A stretch of 64,000 bases of DNA from the NCBI RefSeq assembly GCF_035982055.1, contig NZ_CP108427.1:8803001-8867000 (forward strand). The letters are read 5' to 3'. How positions within the stretch are numbered: position 1 is the first letter of the stretch; each line of letters opens with the position of its first letter. Shown one piece after another: positions 8,092-17,049 of the stretch. This stretch comes from Streptomyces sp. NBC_01288. GTDB taxonomy: Bacteria; Actinomycetota; Actinomycetes; Streptomycetales; Streptomycetaceae. The position numbers were made by a program, and so were the translations under genes. The notes beneath the pieces are model-generated. The model saw only the letters and a list, made by a program, of their open reading frames with translations, did not search any database and was not told where the DNA came from.

Positions 8092-8912
8092 GGCTTGAGG
8101 AAGCCCGCCGCGGACAGCACCTTCTGGCCCTCGGCGGACTGCACCAGCGCGATGAACGCCTTGGCGGCGACGGCGTTGGGCGCGTCCTTGAGGAGGACGA
8201 TCGGGTAGTCGTTGATGGCGTTGGCGGACTCGGGGAACTCGACGCCCTGGACCTTGCTGCCGGCGGCGTGCACATCGGTCTTGTAGACGACCGCCGCGTC
8301 GGCCTCCTTCAGCTCCACCTTCGTCAGCGCACTCTTGACGTCCGCCTCGTACGACACCGGGGTGAGCTTCAACTTGCTTGCCGTCAGCGCCTTTTGGGCC
8401 GCCGCACCGCACGGCACCGTCTTGTCGCAGAGCACGACCTTCAGCGACGACTTCGTGAGGTCCTTCAGGGAGGTCACCTTGTCGGGGTTGCCCGGCAGGG
8501 TGGCGATCTCCAGCTGGTTGCGGACGAAGGTGGCCGGCGTGCCGACCGCGTCCTTCTTGTCCGTGACGATGGCCATGGTCTTGGGGCTCGCGGCGGCGAA
8601 CACGTCGGCCGGGGCGCCGCCGGTGATGCTCGCGGCGAGGGTGTCGCTGCCGCCGAAGTTGAAGGTGACCTTGGTGCCCGGGTTCGCCTTCTCGAACTCC
8701 TTGCCCAGGGTCGTGAACGACTCCTGGAGCGAGGCGGCGGCGAAGACGGTGACGGTGCCGGACATCTTCGGGGACGCGGACGCCGAGGAGTCGGACTTCG
8801 AGGAGGACGAGTCGTCGCTGGAGGAGCAGGCGCTCAGGGCCAGCAGCGCGGCGGCTCCGGCCCCCGCAACCTGCAGGGTCCGGCGGGTCCGACGCGCGGA
8901 ACGGGTCATCAC
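8088..8912 (-). CDS. modA: Molybdate-binding lipoprotein
   Basis: Extracytoplasmic solute-binding protein for molybdate, 274 aa. It has a basic n-region (RSARRTRRTLQ), a hydrophobic core and a lipobox LSAC near residue 29, then a Ser/Asp-rich linker. The mature protein starts GTVTVFAAASLQESF, the usual ModA opening that contributes an oxyanion-binding Ser. GTG at 8912 and ATG at 8909 are adjacent starts; GAGGAG about 8 nt upstream serves the GTG. First gene of modABC, divergent from the molybdopterin-domain gene at 9129. Confidence 0.93.
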   Translation of the reverse strand: MMTRSARRTRRTLQVAGAGAAALLALSACSSSDDSSSSKSDSSASASPKMSGTVTVFAAASLQESFTTLGKEFEKANPGTKVTFNFGGSDTLAASITGGAPADVFAAASPKTMAIVTDKKDAVGTPATFVRNQLEIATLPGNPDKVTSLKDLTKSSLKVVLCDKTVPCGAAAQKALTASKLKLTPVSYEADVKSALTKVELKEADAAVVYKTDVHAAGSKVQGVEFPESANAINDYPIVLLKDAPNAVAAKAFIALVQSAEGQKVLSAAGFLKP

Positions 8913-8933
8913 GGTTCTACTCCTCTGGTCTCT

Positions 8934-8958
8934 TCATGAAAGGGGCTCATGAAAGGGG
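8934..8958. repeat. 13-bp direct repeat in the modA leader
   Basis: TCATGAAAGGGG occurs at 8934-8945 and again at 8947-8958, 20-50 nt upstream of modA. It could be a regulator half-site pair or a small duplication. The remaining intergenic DNA (8959-9128) shows no feature I can name. Confidence 0.45.
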
Positions 8959-9128
8959 TTGTCGCGCCCTGGGACGACCGCAACGGCCGTGCCGCGATGA
9001 TACTGCCGCATTTGCAAGGCATAAGTCTCCTGTCGCATCGCATGAGCTGCACTGTTCGCTTGTGGGGTGCGCATGTGCGTTTGTACGGGAGTGTCGTCCG
9101 GGTACCACATTCCGGGAGGTGATGGCTC

Positions 9129-9617
9129 GTGACGCTCGCGCAGCTCGACCTGACGGGGGACCTCGCCCGACCCACCCGGCTGACCGTGCCCGACCTGTCG
9201 AACTGGCCCCTGCACCGGGTCCGGGTCAGCTTCGAGTGCGCCACCAGCGGCATCCAGGTGCACCGCTTCGCGGGACCCCGTCTCTACGACGTCCTGTCCT
9301 CGGCAGGGCCCGGCTTCGACCCCGTCCGCCGCAAGGACCGGTTGCGCTTCCTCATCGCGGTCAGCGGTGCGGACGGGCACCACGCGCTGCTGTCCTGGGC
9401 CGAGATCGACCCCGACTTCGCTCATGCCCCTGTTCTGCTCGCCGTGAGCATCGATGACACCCCGCTGGACCGAGCGGGACCGCAACTGGTGCTTCCGCAG
9501 GACCGTTGCGGGGCCCGGCACATCAGTGGGATCAGGGCGATACGGGTGGACGGGGGGTATGCGGCGAGTCGGCCAGTGCCCGCCACACCCGGTCTCGGGT
9601 CAGCGGAAGTTCGGTGA
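9129..9617 (+). CDS. Small molybdopterin-dependent oxidoreductase-domain protein
   Basis: A 162-aa protein resembling the catalytic core of the sulfite oxidase family. It contains FECATSGIQVHRFAGPRLYDVL, with a Cys near residue 38 at the position expected for the Mo ligand, then LRFLIAVSGADGHHALLSWAEIDP and LVLPQDRCGARHISGIRAIRVDGGY. No signal peptide or haem domain is seen, so it is a stand-alone core, or possibly a cofactor-binding protein. GTG start 9129 follows GGGAGG by about 9 nt. It is divergent from modA, which suits a Mo-linked role. Its 3' end overlaps the convergent xanthine dehydrogenase-type gene by 86 nt. Confidence 0.75.
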   Translation: MTLAQLDLTGDLARPTRLTVPDLSNWPLHRVRVSFECATSGIQVHRFAGPRLYDVLSSAGPGFDPVRRKDRLRFLIAVSGADGHHALLSWAEIDPDFAHAPVLLAVSIDDTPLDRAGPQLVLPQDRCGARHISGIRAIRVDGGYAASRPVPATPGLGSAEVR

Positions 9618-12270
9618 AGCGGACGCCGGTTGCGTCCCGCAGTGCGTTGGCGAAGGCGGGTGCGACCGGGTTGAAGGGGCTCTCGCTCATCGACTTGGCG
9701 CCCAATGGGCCGATGGCGTCCGCCGTTTCCATGAAGTGCACCTCGGTGCGCGGCACGTCCGCGTACTGGGGGAGCCGGTAACGCCGGAAGGCTGCCGTCT
9801 CCACCGCGCCCCGCTCGTCGATACGGACGTTCTCGAAGAGCGTCGCGCCAAGCGCCTGAGCGACCCCGCCCTCCACCTGGCCCCGGCACTGCATCGGGTT
9901 CATCACCTTGCCCGCGTCGGCCGCGTGCACGCTGCGCAGGATGCGGATCTCGCCCGTTCCCGGGTCCACGGCGACCCTGAACCACTGCGCGTTGAAGGCC
10001 ACCGAGCGGGGCGTCCCGCCGAAGTGCCCGTCGGCGCTGAACTCCACCCCGACCGCCGCACCCGCCGCGTGCAGCTCCTTCAGGGTGAGACGGCCGCCCG
10101 GGTGCAGTACGGCTTCCTCGGCCAACGCGCAGTCGGCGCGCGGGAGTTGCAGATGGGCGGCGGCGAAGTCGAGCAGCTGTTCGGCGAGGGCGCGGGAGGC
10201 GCGCAGGGTGGCCTTGCCCGCGACGACTGTGCCCGTGGAGGCGAAGGCGCCCGTGTCATGCCGTACGACATCCGTGTCCGACTGGCGGACGGTGATGCGA
10301 TCGACGGTGGTGGCGAGTTCACCGGCCGCGATCTGGCGGTGGACCGTGGTCGTGCCATTGCCGAACTCCGCTGTGCCTACGGCGAGATCGAAGCCGCCGT
10401 CGGGGAGGAGGCTCGCCTTCGCGTCGGCGATGTGGCCGCCGGGCGGGCCCGTCGCGATCATCGCCAACGCCGCTCCTTCGCCCACCAGCCAGCCGTCGGG
10501 AGCCGCGTCCCAGGGTTCGGTCTGCGCGCTGCGAACGATCGACACGCACTGGTCGAGGCCGTAGCTCGCGATGTGCAGGTCCTCCTCCTCACCGCCGGGG
10601 GAGAGCATCGGCTCGCCGGGGCCGATGATGTTCTTCGCCTTGAACTCCAGTGGGTCCAGGTCGAGTCGGCGGGCGAGTTCGTCGAGGGCCGACTCCACGG
10701 CGAACATGACCTGGCCGAGGCCGTAGCCCCGGAAGGCGCCCGCCGGGACGGTGTGCGTGTAGACGGAGAAGGCGTCGACCTTCTTGTGCGGGGCGCGGTA
10801 GACGGCCATCGACTCGCCCACGCTGTGGAACATGACGGCGGGGCCGTGGTTGCCGTAGGCGCCGGTGTTGGAGACAACTCGTAGCTGGAGTGCGGTGAGT
10901 TGGCCGTCGCGGCGGGCGCCCGCCTTCACGTTGATCGTGAACGGGTGGCGGGTGGTCGCGCCGTAGAACTGTTCGGCGCGGGTGTACTCCAGTTTCACCG
11001 GGCGGCGCAGGCGCAGGACCGCGAGGGCGACGATGTCCTCGACGAGCATCTCCTGCTTGCCGCCGAAGCCGCCGCCGACCCGGCCGGCGACGACCCGGAC
11101 CTGTTCCTCCGGGAGGTCGTACAGCGCGCAGAGGGCGTGGCGGGTGAGGAACGGGGTCTGCGAACTCGTGCGTACCGTAAGCCTGTTGTCCTCGTCGAAC
11201 CAGGCCACCGCGCCGTGCGTCTCCAGGCTCGCGTGCTGGACGCGCTGGGTGCGGTACGTGTCCTCGTAGACGGCGTCGGCCTCCGCGAAGCCCGTCTCCA
11301 CGCTGCCGATCTCGCCGTGTGCCTCGCCCACGACGTTGTTCTGCGGGCGGGAGATGCGGGCCTTGGCGGCGTCCTTGTCGTGGACGACCGGGGCGCCGGG
11401 GTGCATCGCCTCCTCCGGGTCGAGGACCGACGGCAGGATCTCGTACGTCACCTCGACGCGTCGGCAGCCCTCCTCGGCGGCGGCCTCGCTGTCGGCTACG
11501 ACGGCGGCGACGCGCTGGCCGATGTAGCGGACGGTGTCGTCGAGGACGCGGGTGTCGTCCGGGTCCTCCGTGGGGTGCTCGTGGCGGGCTGTGGAGAAGT
11601 GGCGTTCCGGGGCGTCGTAGTGGGTGAACACGGCGTGCACGCCTGGGACTTGGAGAGCGGCCGCGGTGTCGATCGCGGTGATGCGGGCGTGGGCGTGGGG
11701 GGAGCGGAGGAGCTTCATGTGGAGCAGGCCGGGGACGTCGATGTCGAAGGTGTAGCGGGCCGTGCCGGTGACGACCTGCGGTCCGGCCGGGGCGGGGAGG
11801 TTGCGGCCGACCGCCTCGCCCGCGCCCGGCGCTTCGGCGTGGCAGACGCCTCGTACCGCGTCCTCGATGGCGCGGTAGCCGGTGCAGCGGCACAGGTTGC
11901 CCTTGAACACCCTGGGGAGGTCGGTGAGTTGGTCCTCGTTCAGGGCGGCCGTCGTCATCAGGAAACCGGCCGTGCAGAAGCCGCACTGGAAGCCCTGGGC
12001 GTCCAGGAACTTCCGCTGGACCGGGTGGAGTTCGCCGTCCTCGGCGGCCAGGCCCTCGACCGTGGTGACGGCGCGGCCGTCGGCGCGGAAGGCCGGGTAG
12101 AGGCAGCTGTGCACCGGCTCGCCGTCCACGTGGACCGTGCACGCGCCGCAGTCACCCGCGTCGCAGCCCTTCTTCACACCGAACCAGCCGCGCTCGCGGA
12201 GGTAGGTGCGCAGACACTGACCCGGGCGGGGGTCCTCGGTGAAGGAGCTGCCGTTGATCTCGATCTTCAT
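9532..12270 (-). CDS. Xanthine dehydrogenase-family enzyme: [2Fe-2S] domain fused to molybdopterin-binding subunit
   Basis: A 912-aa molybdenum hydroxylase. Residues 1-160 are the two [2Fe-2S] domains (CDAGDCGACTVHVDG with a further Cys in VHSCL; then QCGFCTAGF and NLCRCTGYRAIEDAV). The rest is the Mo-pterin module, with GGGFGGKQEM and FRGYGLGQ motifs and the catalytic Glu in MSESPFNPVAPAF near the C-terminus. The order Fe-S then Mo, without an internal FAD domain, resembles aldehyde oxidoreductase-type enzymes; the FAD domain is encoded separately just upstream. The substrate (purine, aldehyde or N-heterocycle) cannot be read from sequence, but the divergent PucR regulator favours purines. 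ATG 12270 overlaps the FAD gene stop (ATGA). Confidence 0.9.
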   Translation of the reverse strand: MKIEINGSSFTEDPRPGQCLRTYLRERGWFGVKKGCDAGDCGACTVHVDGEPVHSCLYPAFRADGRAVTTVEGLAAEDGELHPVQRKFLDAQGFQCGFCTAGFLMTTAALNEDQLTDLPRVFKGNLCRCTGYRAIEDAVRGVCHAEAPGAGEAVGRNLPAPAGPQVVTGTARYTFDIDVPGLLHMKLLRSPHAHARITAIDTAAALQVPGVHAVFTHYDAPERHFSTARHEHPTEDPDDTRVLDDTVRYIGQRVAAVVADSEAAAEEGCRRVEVTYEILPSVLDPEEAMHPGAPVVHDKDAAKARISRPQNNVVGEAHGEIGSVETGFAEADAVYEDTYRTQRVQHASLETHGAVAWFDEDNRLTVRTSSQTPFLTRHALCALYDLPEEQVRVVAGRVGGGFGGKQEMLVEDIVALAVLRLRRPVKLEYTRAEQFYGATTRHPFTINVKAGARRDGQLTALQLRVVSNTGAYGNHGPAVMFHSVGESMAVYRAPHKKVDAFSVYTHTVPAGAFRGYGLGQVMFAVESALDELARRLDLDPLEFKAKNIIGPGEPMLSPGGEEEDLHIASYGLDQCVSIVRSAQTEPWDAAPDGWLVGEGAALAMIATGPPGGHIADAKASLLPDGGFDLAVGTAEFGNGTTTVHRQIAAGELATTVDRITVRQSDTDVVRHDTGAFASTGTVVAGKATLRASRALAEQLLDFAAAHLQLPRADCALAEEAVLHPGGRLTLKELHAAGAAVGVEFSADGHFGGTPRSVAFNAQWFRVAVDPGTGEIRILRSVHAADAGKVMNPMQCRGQVEGGVAQALGATLFENVRIDERGAVETAAFRRYRLPQYADVPRTEVHFMETADAIGPLGAKSMSESPFNPVAPAFANALRDATGVRFTELPLTRDRVWRALADSPHTPRPPVSP

Positions 12271-13088
12271 GCTGCCGTCTCTCCCAGCTCCCGGCGGATC
12301 TCCTCCGCGTAGCGGAATGTCATGTGCGCTCGCCATTCCGGCAGCCCGTGGATGTCGTCGAACCATTCGTCGTCCGCGATGGAGGAGGCGATGGCTGTGC
12401 GTAGTTGCTCCGCCGTCGGTGGGAGTGGGAACCACAGGCGGAACGGGCGGACCGTGGACGCGGTGATCGTCAGGGCGAGTGAGCCGTCGAGCGGGTCCAG
12501 GGCGCCGATGACCAGGACTCCGGAGCGGCCGAGGCCGTAGAGGGAGGCCTGGCGGAAGGCTGTACGGCAGGTCAGGGCGCGGGCCGGGACCGTGATCGAG
12601 CGGAGGAGTTCGCCGTCGGCCAGGTCCTTGCGGCCCGCGCCGGTCACGAAGTCGGCGACGCGGACCCGGCGGCGTAGACCGTCCTGGGACAGGAGGAGGC
12701 ACTCGGCGTCCAGGGCGGCGGTGAGGGAGATCATCGGGCCCGCGGGGAGGGCGTTGCAGAGGTTGCCGCCGACCGTCGCCATGTTCCAGATCTTGAAGGA
12801 GGCGAGGAACGCGCGGCAGCACTGCTCGAAGAGCGGGGCCGCGGTGGTCGTCAACTCCTTCGCGAAACGGGAGAGTTGGGCGATCGTGCAGGTGGCGGCG
12901 ATCTCCAGGGAACCGTCCGGGTGCCGCTCGACGGGCGTCCAGCCGGTGCGGCTCAGGTCCACCAGGCGGCGCAGGTGCGGTTGCGGCTCGGAGAAGAGAT
13001 ACGTGCCGCCGCCGAGCCAGGCGTCGCCCGGCCGCCAGGGTGTCGGCTGCCGGGCGTCGAGGATCTCGGCCACCGTGTTCAGGTCCAT
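12267..13088 (-). CDS. Xanthine dehydrogenase-family FAD-binding subunit
   Basis: A 273-aa FAD-binding (PCMH-type) subunit that passes electrons from the Fe-S/Mo protein to NAD or another acceptor. It shows the early Gly-rich motif WLGGGTYLFSE (about 24-34), the second FAD motif ATVGGNLCNALPAGPMI (about 104-120) and a C-terminal CO-dehydrogenase-flavoprotein-like domain. Promoter-proximal gene of the pair, coupled to the Fe-S/Mo gene by a 4-nt ATGA overlap. The short leader to 13268 is shared with the divergent PucR regulator. Confidence 0.9.
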   Translation of the reverse strand: MDLNTVAEILDARQPTPWRPGDAWLGGGTYLFSEPQPHLRRLVDLSRTGWTPVERHPDGSLEIAATCTIAQLSRFAKELTTTAAPLFEQCCRAFLASFKIWNMATVGGNLCNALPAGPMISLTAALDAECLLLSQDGLRRRVRVADFVTGAGRKDLADGELLRSITVPARALTCRTAFRQASLYGLGRSGVLVIGALDPLDGSLALTITASTVRPFRLWFPLPPTAEQLRTAIASSIADDEWFDDIHGLPEWRAHMTFRYAEEIRRELGETAA

Positions 13089-13205
13089 GACCGCCAGTGA
13101 AGCAACGCGGAGCGGGTCGGGACGACTGGTTCACAGCACGGAAACGCCGACGTTCCACGGCCGGACACTGGAGGATCAACCAAGAGGCATTTCGGCCGAT
13201 TGGTC

Positions 13206-13250
13206 TTGCACTTACCATGCAATCACTCGCATTCACCTGGCGAATGCGAG
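13206..13250. promoter_or_regulatory. Two inverted repeats between the xdh-type operon and pucR
   Basis: TTGCA-N7-TGCAA (13206-13222) and CTCGCATTC-N7-GAATGCGAG (13226-13250) are perfect inverted repeats with the same 7-nt spacer and centres 24 bp apart. They lie directly upstream of the pucR RBS in the divergent region. Likely operator for PucR or another purine-responsive regulator. Confidence 0.55.
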
Positions 13251-13268
13251 ATGCGAGGAGCCGGAACC

Positions 13269-14768
13269 ATGCACGTCGAACACCTTCTTCAGGACGAGTC
13301 CCTCGGCCTGCGCCTGCTGTGGGCCGAGGACGCCCAGCTGGCCCGGGAGATCAGCGGAGTGACCGTGACCGACCTGGAGGACCCCGCGCGGTTCGTGCGG
13401 CGGGACGAGGTCGTGCTGAGTGGGCTCGTGTGGTGGTCGGCCGAGGACGGGCCCGGGCGGGCCGAACGGTTCGTGTCCGCGCTGCGTGGTGCGGGGGCCG
13501 CCGCGCTGCTCGCGGGGGAGGAGACGCACGGATCGGTGCCGGACGATCTCGTCGAGGCCTGTGTGCGGCACGGGGTGCCGGTGGCCGCCGTACCGGCGCA
13601 CATCATGTTCCGCGCGATCACCGACACCGTGTACCTCGGGCGGTGGGGCGAGCTGAGCCGTCGGCACACGCTGCCGGAGAACGTGCGGGGGCGGCTGAGT
13701 CGGATGGCCGCGCAGGGTGCGGGGCCTGAGGCGATCGTCGCGACCGCTCTCGCTCACCTCGAACGGGCCGTCGCGTATGTCCTCACGCCCTCCGGGCGGA
13801 CGGTCGCGGCGACGGCGGGTGCGCCCGCGATACCGGTGAGGAAGGCGGCCGGCCTGCTGGTGGAGGCCGTGCCCGTCGACGCCGACGGGGTCTCGCCGTA
13901 CGAGCGCTGGCACCTCTACCTTCCCGACCCCGACGACGCGCCGCCGCGGATGGTGCACGAGCTGGCCTCGGTGCTGGGGCGCTGCCAGGAGGCGCGGGTC
14001 CGCGCGCGGGCCGAAGAGCGGCAGACGGCCGATGAGTTGGGGGCGTTGCTCGCCGTGCCGGGTGTCGATGGCGCGGCTGTGGCGGCTGCGCTGCGGGCCT
14101 GTGGGTTGCCGGACGACGGGCCGTACCGGGTGCTGGTCGCGGAGACCGGGGCTCAGCGGGCGGGGCTGGCGGAGGGGGCGTTGGCGGAGGTTGTCGCGCA
14201 TGCGTTGCCTGACGGTACGGCGGTCGCGGGTGCCGTGGGACGGTTGCCTGATGGGGCCGCGTTCGCGGTCGTGAGCGGGGCGGAGGCCGACGCGCTGCAC
14301 GAGGTGTGGCCGCTTGTCGCCGCTGCCGAACCGGCCGTGCCACTCTACGGCGGGACCGGGGCGCCCGTCGCAGGTGCGCGGGAGCTCAACGGGGCGCTGG
14401 CGGAGGCGCGTTACGCACTCGCCTCGGCGCGGAGTACCGCTGGGGCGGGTGGCTCCGCGCTCACCGACGCTGCCACCCTCACGGGGCTCGACGCGCTGCT
14501 CACCGGTGTTCCGGCCGAGGTCCGTACCGCCTACAGCCGTACCGTCCTCGGCGAACTCCGGTCCAACGCCGTTCTGTTGGAGACGCTGGAGACCTTCCTG
14601 GCCTGTGACGGTTCCTGGGCGCGGACGGCGGAGGCTCTGCATCTGCACGTCAACTCCGTGCACTACCGCATCGGCCGCATCGAGCACTTCACCGGCCGCG
14701 ACCTCTCCCGCCTCTACGACCGGCTCGACCTGTGGGCGGCCCTGTTGTGCCGGGCGGACAGCGCCTAA
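13269..14768 (+). CDS. PucR-family transcriptional regulator
   Basis: A 499-aa cytoplasmic regulator. The N-terminal PucR-like ligand domain (about 1-130) is followed by a GGDEF-like middle region and a C-terminal HTH_30 domain (LLETLETFLACDGSWARTAEALHLHVNSVHYRIGRIEHFTG, split here only by convention around residue 455). PucR proteins control purine catabolism or related nitrogen genes, and this one is divergent from the xanthine dehydrogenase-type operon, its probable target. The start is ATG 13269 with GAGGAG 8 nt upstream; a longer in-frame start would run through the inverted repeats. Confidence 0.9.
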   Translation: MHVEHLLQDESLGLRLLWAEDAQLAREISGVTVTDLEDPARFVRRDEVVLSGLVWWSAEDGPGRAERFVSALRGAGAAALLAGEETHGSVPDDLVEACVRHGVPVAAVPAHIMFRAITDTVYLGRWGELSRRHTLPENVRGRLSRMAAQGAGPEAIVATALAHLERAVAYVLTPSGRTVAATAGAPAIPVRKAAGLLVEAVPVDADGVSPYERWHLYLPDPDDAPPRMVHELASVLGRCQEARVRARAEERQTADELGALLAVPGVDGAAVAAALRACGLPDDGPYRVLVAETGAQRAGLAEGALAEVVAHALPDGTAVAGAVGRLPDGAAFAVVSGAEADALHEVWPLVAAAEPAVPLYGGTGAPVAGARELNGALAEARYALASARSTAGAGGSALTDAATLTGLDALLTGVPAEVRTAYSRTVLGELRSNAVLLETLETFLACDGSWARTAEALHLHVNSVHYRIGRIEHFTGRDLSRLYDRLDLWAALLCRADSA

Positions 14769-14809
14769 CCTGCACGTTCTACGTTCCGGCGTTCCAGGGG
14801 AGGTTGGGC

Positions 14810-15742
14810 GTGCTGCTGCGTCAGCTGGAGTACCTGGTCGCGCTCGCCCGTGAGCGGCACTTCGCGCGCGCGGCGGCGGCCTGTTACGTCTCGCAGCCCT
14901 CGCTCTCGGCCGCGATCCGGCGCCTGGAGCACGAGTTGGACGTACCGATCGTGCGGCGCGGCAGACGGTACGAGGGGCTGACGCCGGAGGGCGAGGTGGT
15001 GCTGGCCTGGGCGCACCGCATCCTGGCCGAACGGGACGCGCTGCACCAGGAGTTGTCGGTGCTGCGGGGTGGGCTGACCGGCACGCTGCGACTGGGCGTG
15101 GTGCCGACCGCGCTGCCCGCCGCGTCCCTCCTCACCACCCCGTTCTGCGTACGGCATCCCCAGGCCCGGGTCGCCCTGGAGTCGCTCGCGTCCGTCGACA
15201 TCACCCACGGGCTCGCCGAGTTCGAGCTGGACGCGGCGATGACGTACCTGGACGACGACACCCTGCGCAACGTCCGCCGCCTCCCGCTCTACGAGGAGCG
15301 GTATGTGCTTCTTACTCCCGTCGACGGGCCGCTCGGCGGTGTCTCCAGGGCGAGTTGGGCACAGGCGGCCACGCTTCCGCTCTGCCTGCTCAACTCGCGG
15401 ATGCGCAACCGCCGCATCATCGACGAGTGCTTCGCGGCCGAGGGTGCGACGGCTTCCCCTGCGGTCGAGTCGGACAGTGTCGCCGGGCTGTACACCCTGC
15501 TGCCCGGGGGCCGTTGGTCCAGCGTGATCTCGCACGCCTGGCTGCACATGTTCGACGTACCGGACGGGATGCGGGTCGTACCGCTGAACGGGCCCGCGCA
15601 CGGCCCTCGGGTCGGACTGGTCGTCGCCCGCAGCGAGCCCCGATCGGTGCTGGCGGAGGCGCTGTTGAAGGTGGCCCGGGAGGCGGGCGTACGGGACGCG
15701 CTCGACGAGCTGCTCACCGCCCACCTGGGCGAGGTGCGCTGA
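14810..15742 (+). CDS. LysR-family regulator, probable regulator of formate dehydrogenase
   Basis: A 310-aa LysR-type regulator. The N-terminal winged HTH reads LRQLEYLVALARERHFARAAAACYVSQPSLSAAIRRLE (about 3-40), followed by a type-2 periplasmic-like effector domain. The GTG at 14810 follows GGGAGG by 7 nt. It lies 41 nt after pucR and 104 nt before the formate dehydrogenase gene in the same direction, with a palindrome in that gap. Formate dehydrogenase is therefore its likely target; the effector is unknown. Confidence 0.88.
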   Translation: MLLRQLEYLVALARERHFARAAAACYVSQPSLSAAIRRLEHELDVPIVRRGRRYEGLTPEGEVVLAWAHRILAERDALHQELSVLRGGLTGTLRLGVVPTALPAASLLTTPFCVRHPQARVALESLASVDITHGLAEFELDAAMTYLDDDTLRNVRRLPLYEERYVLLTPVDGPLGGVSRASWAQAATLPLCLLNSRMRNRRIIDECFAAEGATASPAVESDSVAGLYTLLPGGRWSSVISHAWLHMFDVPDGMRVVPLNGPAHGPRVGLVVARSEPRSVLAEALLKVAREAGVRDALDELLTAHLGEVR

Positions 15743-15751
15743 TAGACGCGG

Positions 15752-15767
15752 GCTATCCGGGCATAGC
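15752..15767. promoter_or_regulatory. Inverted repeat upstream of formate dehydrogenase (LysR-type site)
   Basis: GCTAT-CCGGGC-ATAGC is a perfect 5-bp inverted repeat of LysR size. It lies 10 nt after the LysR stop and about 80 nt before fdh, with a possible -35 TTGACC at 15778-15783. Inferred binding site of the adjacent LysR protein. Confidence 0.5.
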
Positions 15768-15846
15768 AACGTTCGCTTTGACCAGGGCGATTCACCCCGA
15801 GGATCGTGAAGTGCATCTTCCGACAACGGAGTTGAGGAGCCGCGAC

Positions 15847-17007
15847 ATGGCCAAGGTTCTCTGTGTCCTGTACGACGACCCGATCGACGGATACCCGACC
15901 TCGTACGCCCGCGACGACCTGCCGGTGATCGACCACTACCCCGGCGGCCAGACCACCCCCACTCCCGAAGCGGTCGACTTCACCCCGGGCCAGCTGCTCG
16001 GCAGCGTCTCCGGTGAACTCGGCCTGCGCGCCTACCTGGAGGCGGCCGGGCACACCCTCGTCGTCACCTCCGACAAGGACGGCGCGGGTTCGGTCTTCGA
16101 CCGGGAACTGGTCGACGCCGACATCGTGATCTCGCAGCCGTTCTGGCCCGCGTACCTCACCCCGGAGCGCATCGCCGCCGCCAAGAACCTCAAGCTCGCG
16201 GTCACCGCAGGCATCGGCTCCGACCACGTCGACCTCGACTCCGCGATCTCCCACGGCGTGACGGTCGCCGAGGTGACGTACTGCAACAGCATCAGCGTCG
16301 CCGAACACGTCGTGATGATGACGCTGTCCCTCGTGCGCAACTACCTGCCGTCCCACCAGGTCGTGCTCGACGGCGGCTGGAACATCGCGGACTGCGTGGC
16401 CCGTTCGTACGACCTCGAAGGCATGCACGTCGGGACGGTCGCCGCCGGGCGGATCGGGCTCGCGGTGCTGCGGCGGCTCGCGCCCTTCGACGTCAAGCTG
16501 CACTACACCGACCGGCACCGGCTTTCCGAGGACGTGGAACGGGAGTTGGGGCTGACCTGGCACGAGAGCGCCGAGGACATGGTGCCGCACTGCGACGTCG
16601 TGACCATCAACGCGCCGCTGCACCCCGAGACGGAGGGTCTGTTCGGGGACAAGCTGCTCGCGCAGATGAAGCGCGGGGCGTATCTCATCAACACCGCGCG
16701 GGCGAAGATCGTCGACCGGGACGCCGTCGACCGGGCCCTGCGCAGTGGGCAGTTGGCGGGTTACGCCGGTGACGTGTGGTTCCCGCAGCCCGCTCCGGCC
16801 GACCACCCGTGGCGCACCATGCCGCACCACGGGATGACCCCGCACATCTCCGGCTCGTCGCTGTCGGCGCAGGCCCGGTACGCGGCGGGCACGCGGGAGA
16901 TCCTGGAGGCGTTCTTCGCGGGGCGGCCGATCCGGGACGAGTATCTGATCGTGGACGGGGGCGCGTTGGCGGGTACCGGCGCGCACTCCTACTCCGTCAC
17001 CAAGTGA
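15847..17007 (+). CDS. fdh: NAD-dependent formate dehydrogenase
   Basis: Cytosolic D-2-hydroxyacid-dehydrogenase-fold enzyme that oxidises formate to CO2 with NAD+; it is metal-free, unlike Mo/W formate dehydrogenases. 386 aa. Diagnostic segments are VISQPFWPAYLTPERI, AVTAGIGSDHVDLDSA, the coenzyme loop GTVAAGRIGLAVLRRLAPFD, NTARAKIVDRDAV, and MTPHISGSSLSAQARYAAGTREILE with the catalytic His. Together with the ending GGALAGTGAHSYS these are near-identical in pattern to characterised bacterial formate dehydrogenases. ATG start with GAGGAG 8 nt upstream. Probably induced through the upstream LysR regulator. Confidence 0.95.
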   Translation: MAKVLCVLYDDPIDGYPTSYARDDLPVIDHYPGGQTTPTPEAVDFTPGQLLGSVSGELGLRAYLEAAGHTLVVTSDKDGAGSVFDRELVDADIVISQPFWPAYLTPERIAAAKNLKLAVTAGIGSDHVDLDSAISHGVTVAEVTYCNSISVAEHVVMMTLSLVRNYLPSHQVVLDGGWNIADCVARSYDLEGMHVGTVAAGRIGLAVLRRLAPFDVKLHYTDRHRLSEDVERELGLTWHESAEDMVPHCDVVTINAPLHPETEGLFGDKLLAQMKRGAYLINTARAKIVDRDAVDRALRSGQLAGYAGDVWFPQPAPADHPWRTMPHHGMTPHISGSSLSAQARYAAGTREILEAFFAGRPIRDEYLIVDGGALAGTGAHSYSVTK

Positions 17008-17022
17008 CGGAAGCTCCCTCCA

Positions 17023-17042
17023 GGTGACGGACGGAGGTCACC
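17023..17042. terminator. Stem-loop between fdh and the HTH-TOBE gene
   Basis: GGTGAC-GGACGGAG-GTCACC forms a 6-bp hairpin in the 42-nt gap between convergent stops. No T-run; bidirectional terminator inferred from position only. Confidence 0.35.
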
Positions 17043-17049
17043 GCACGCC

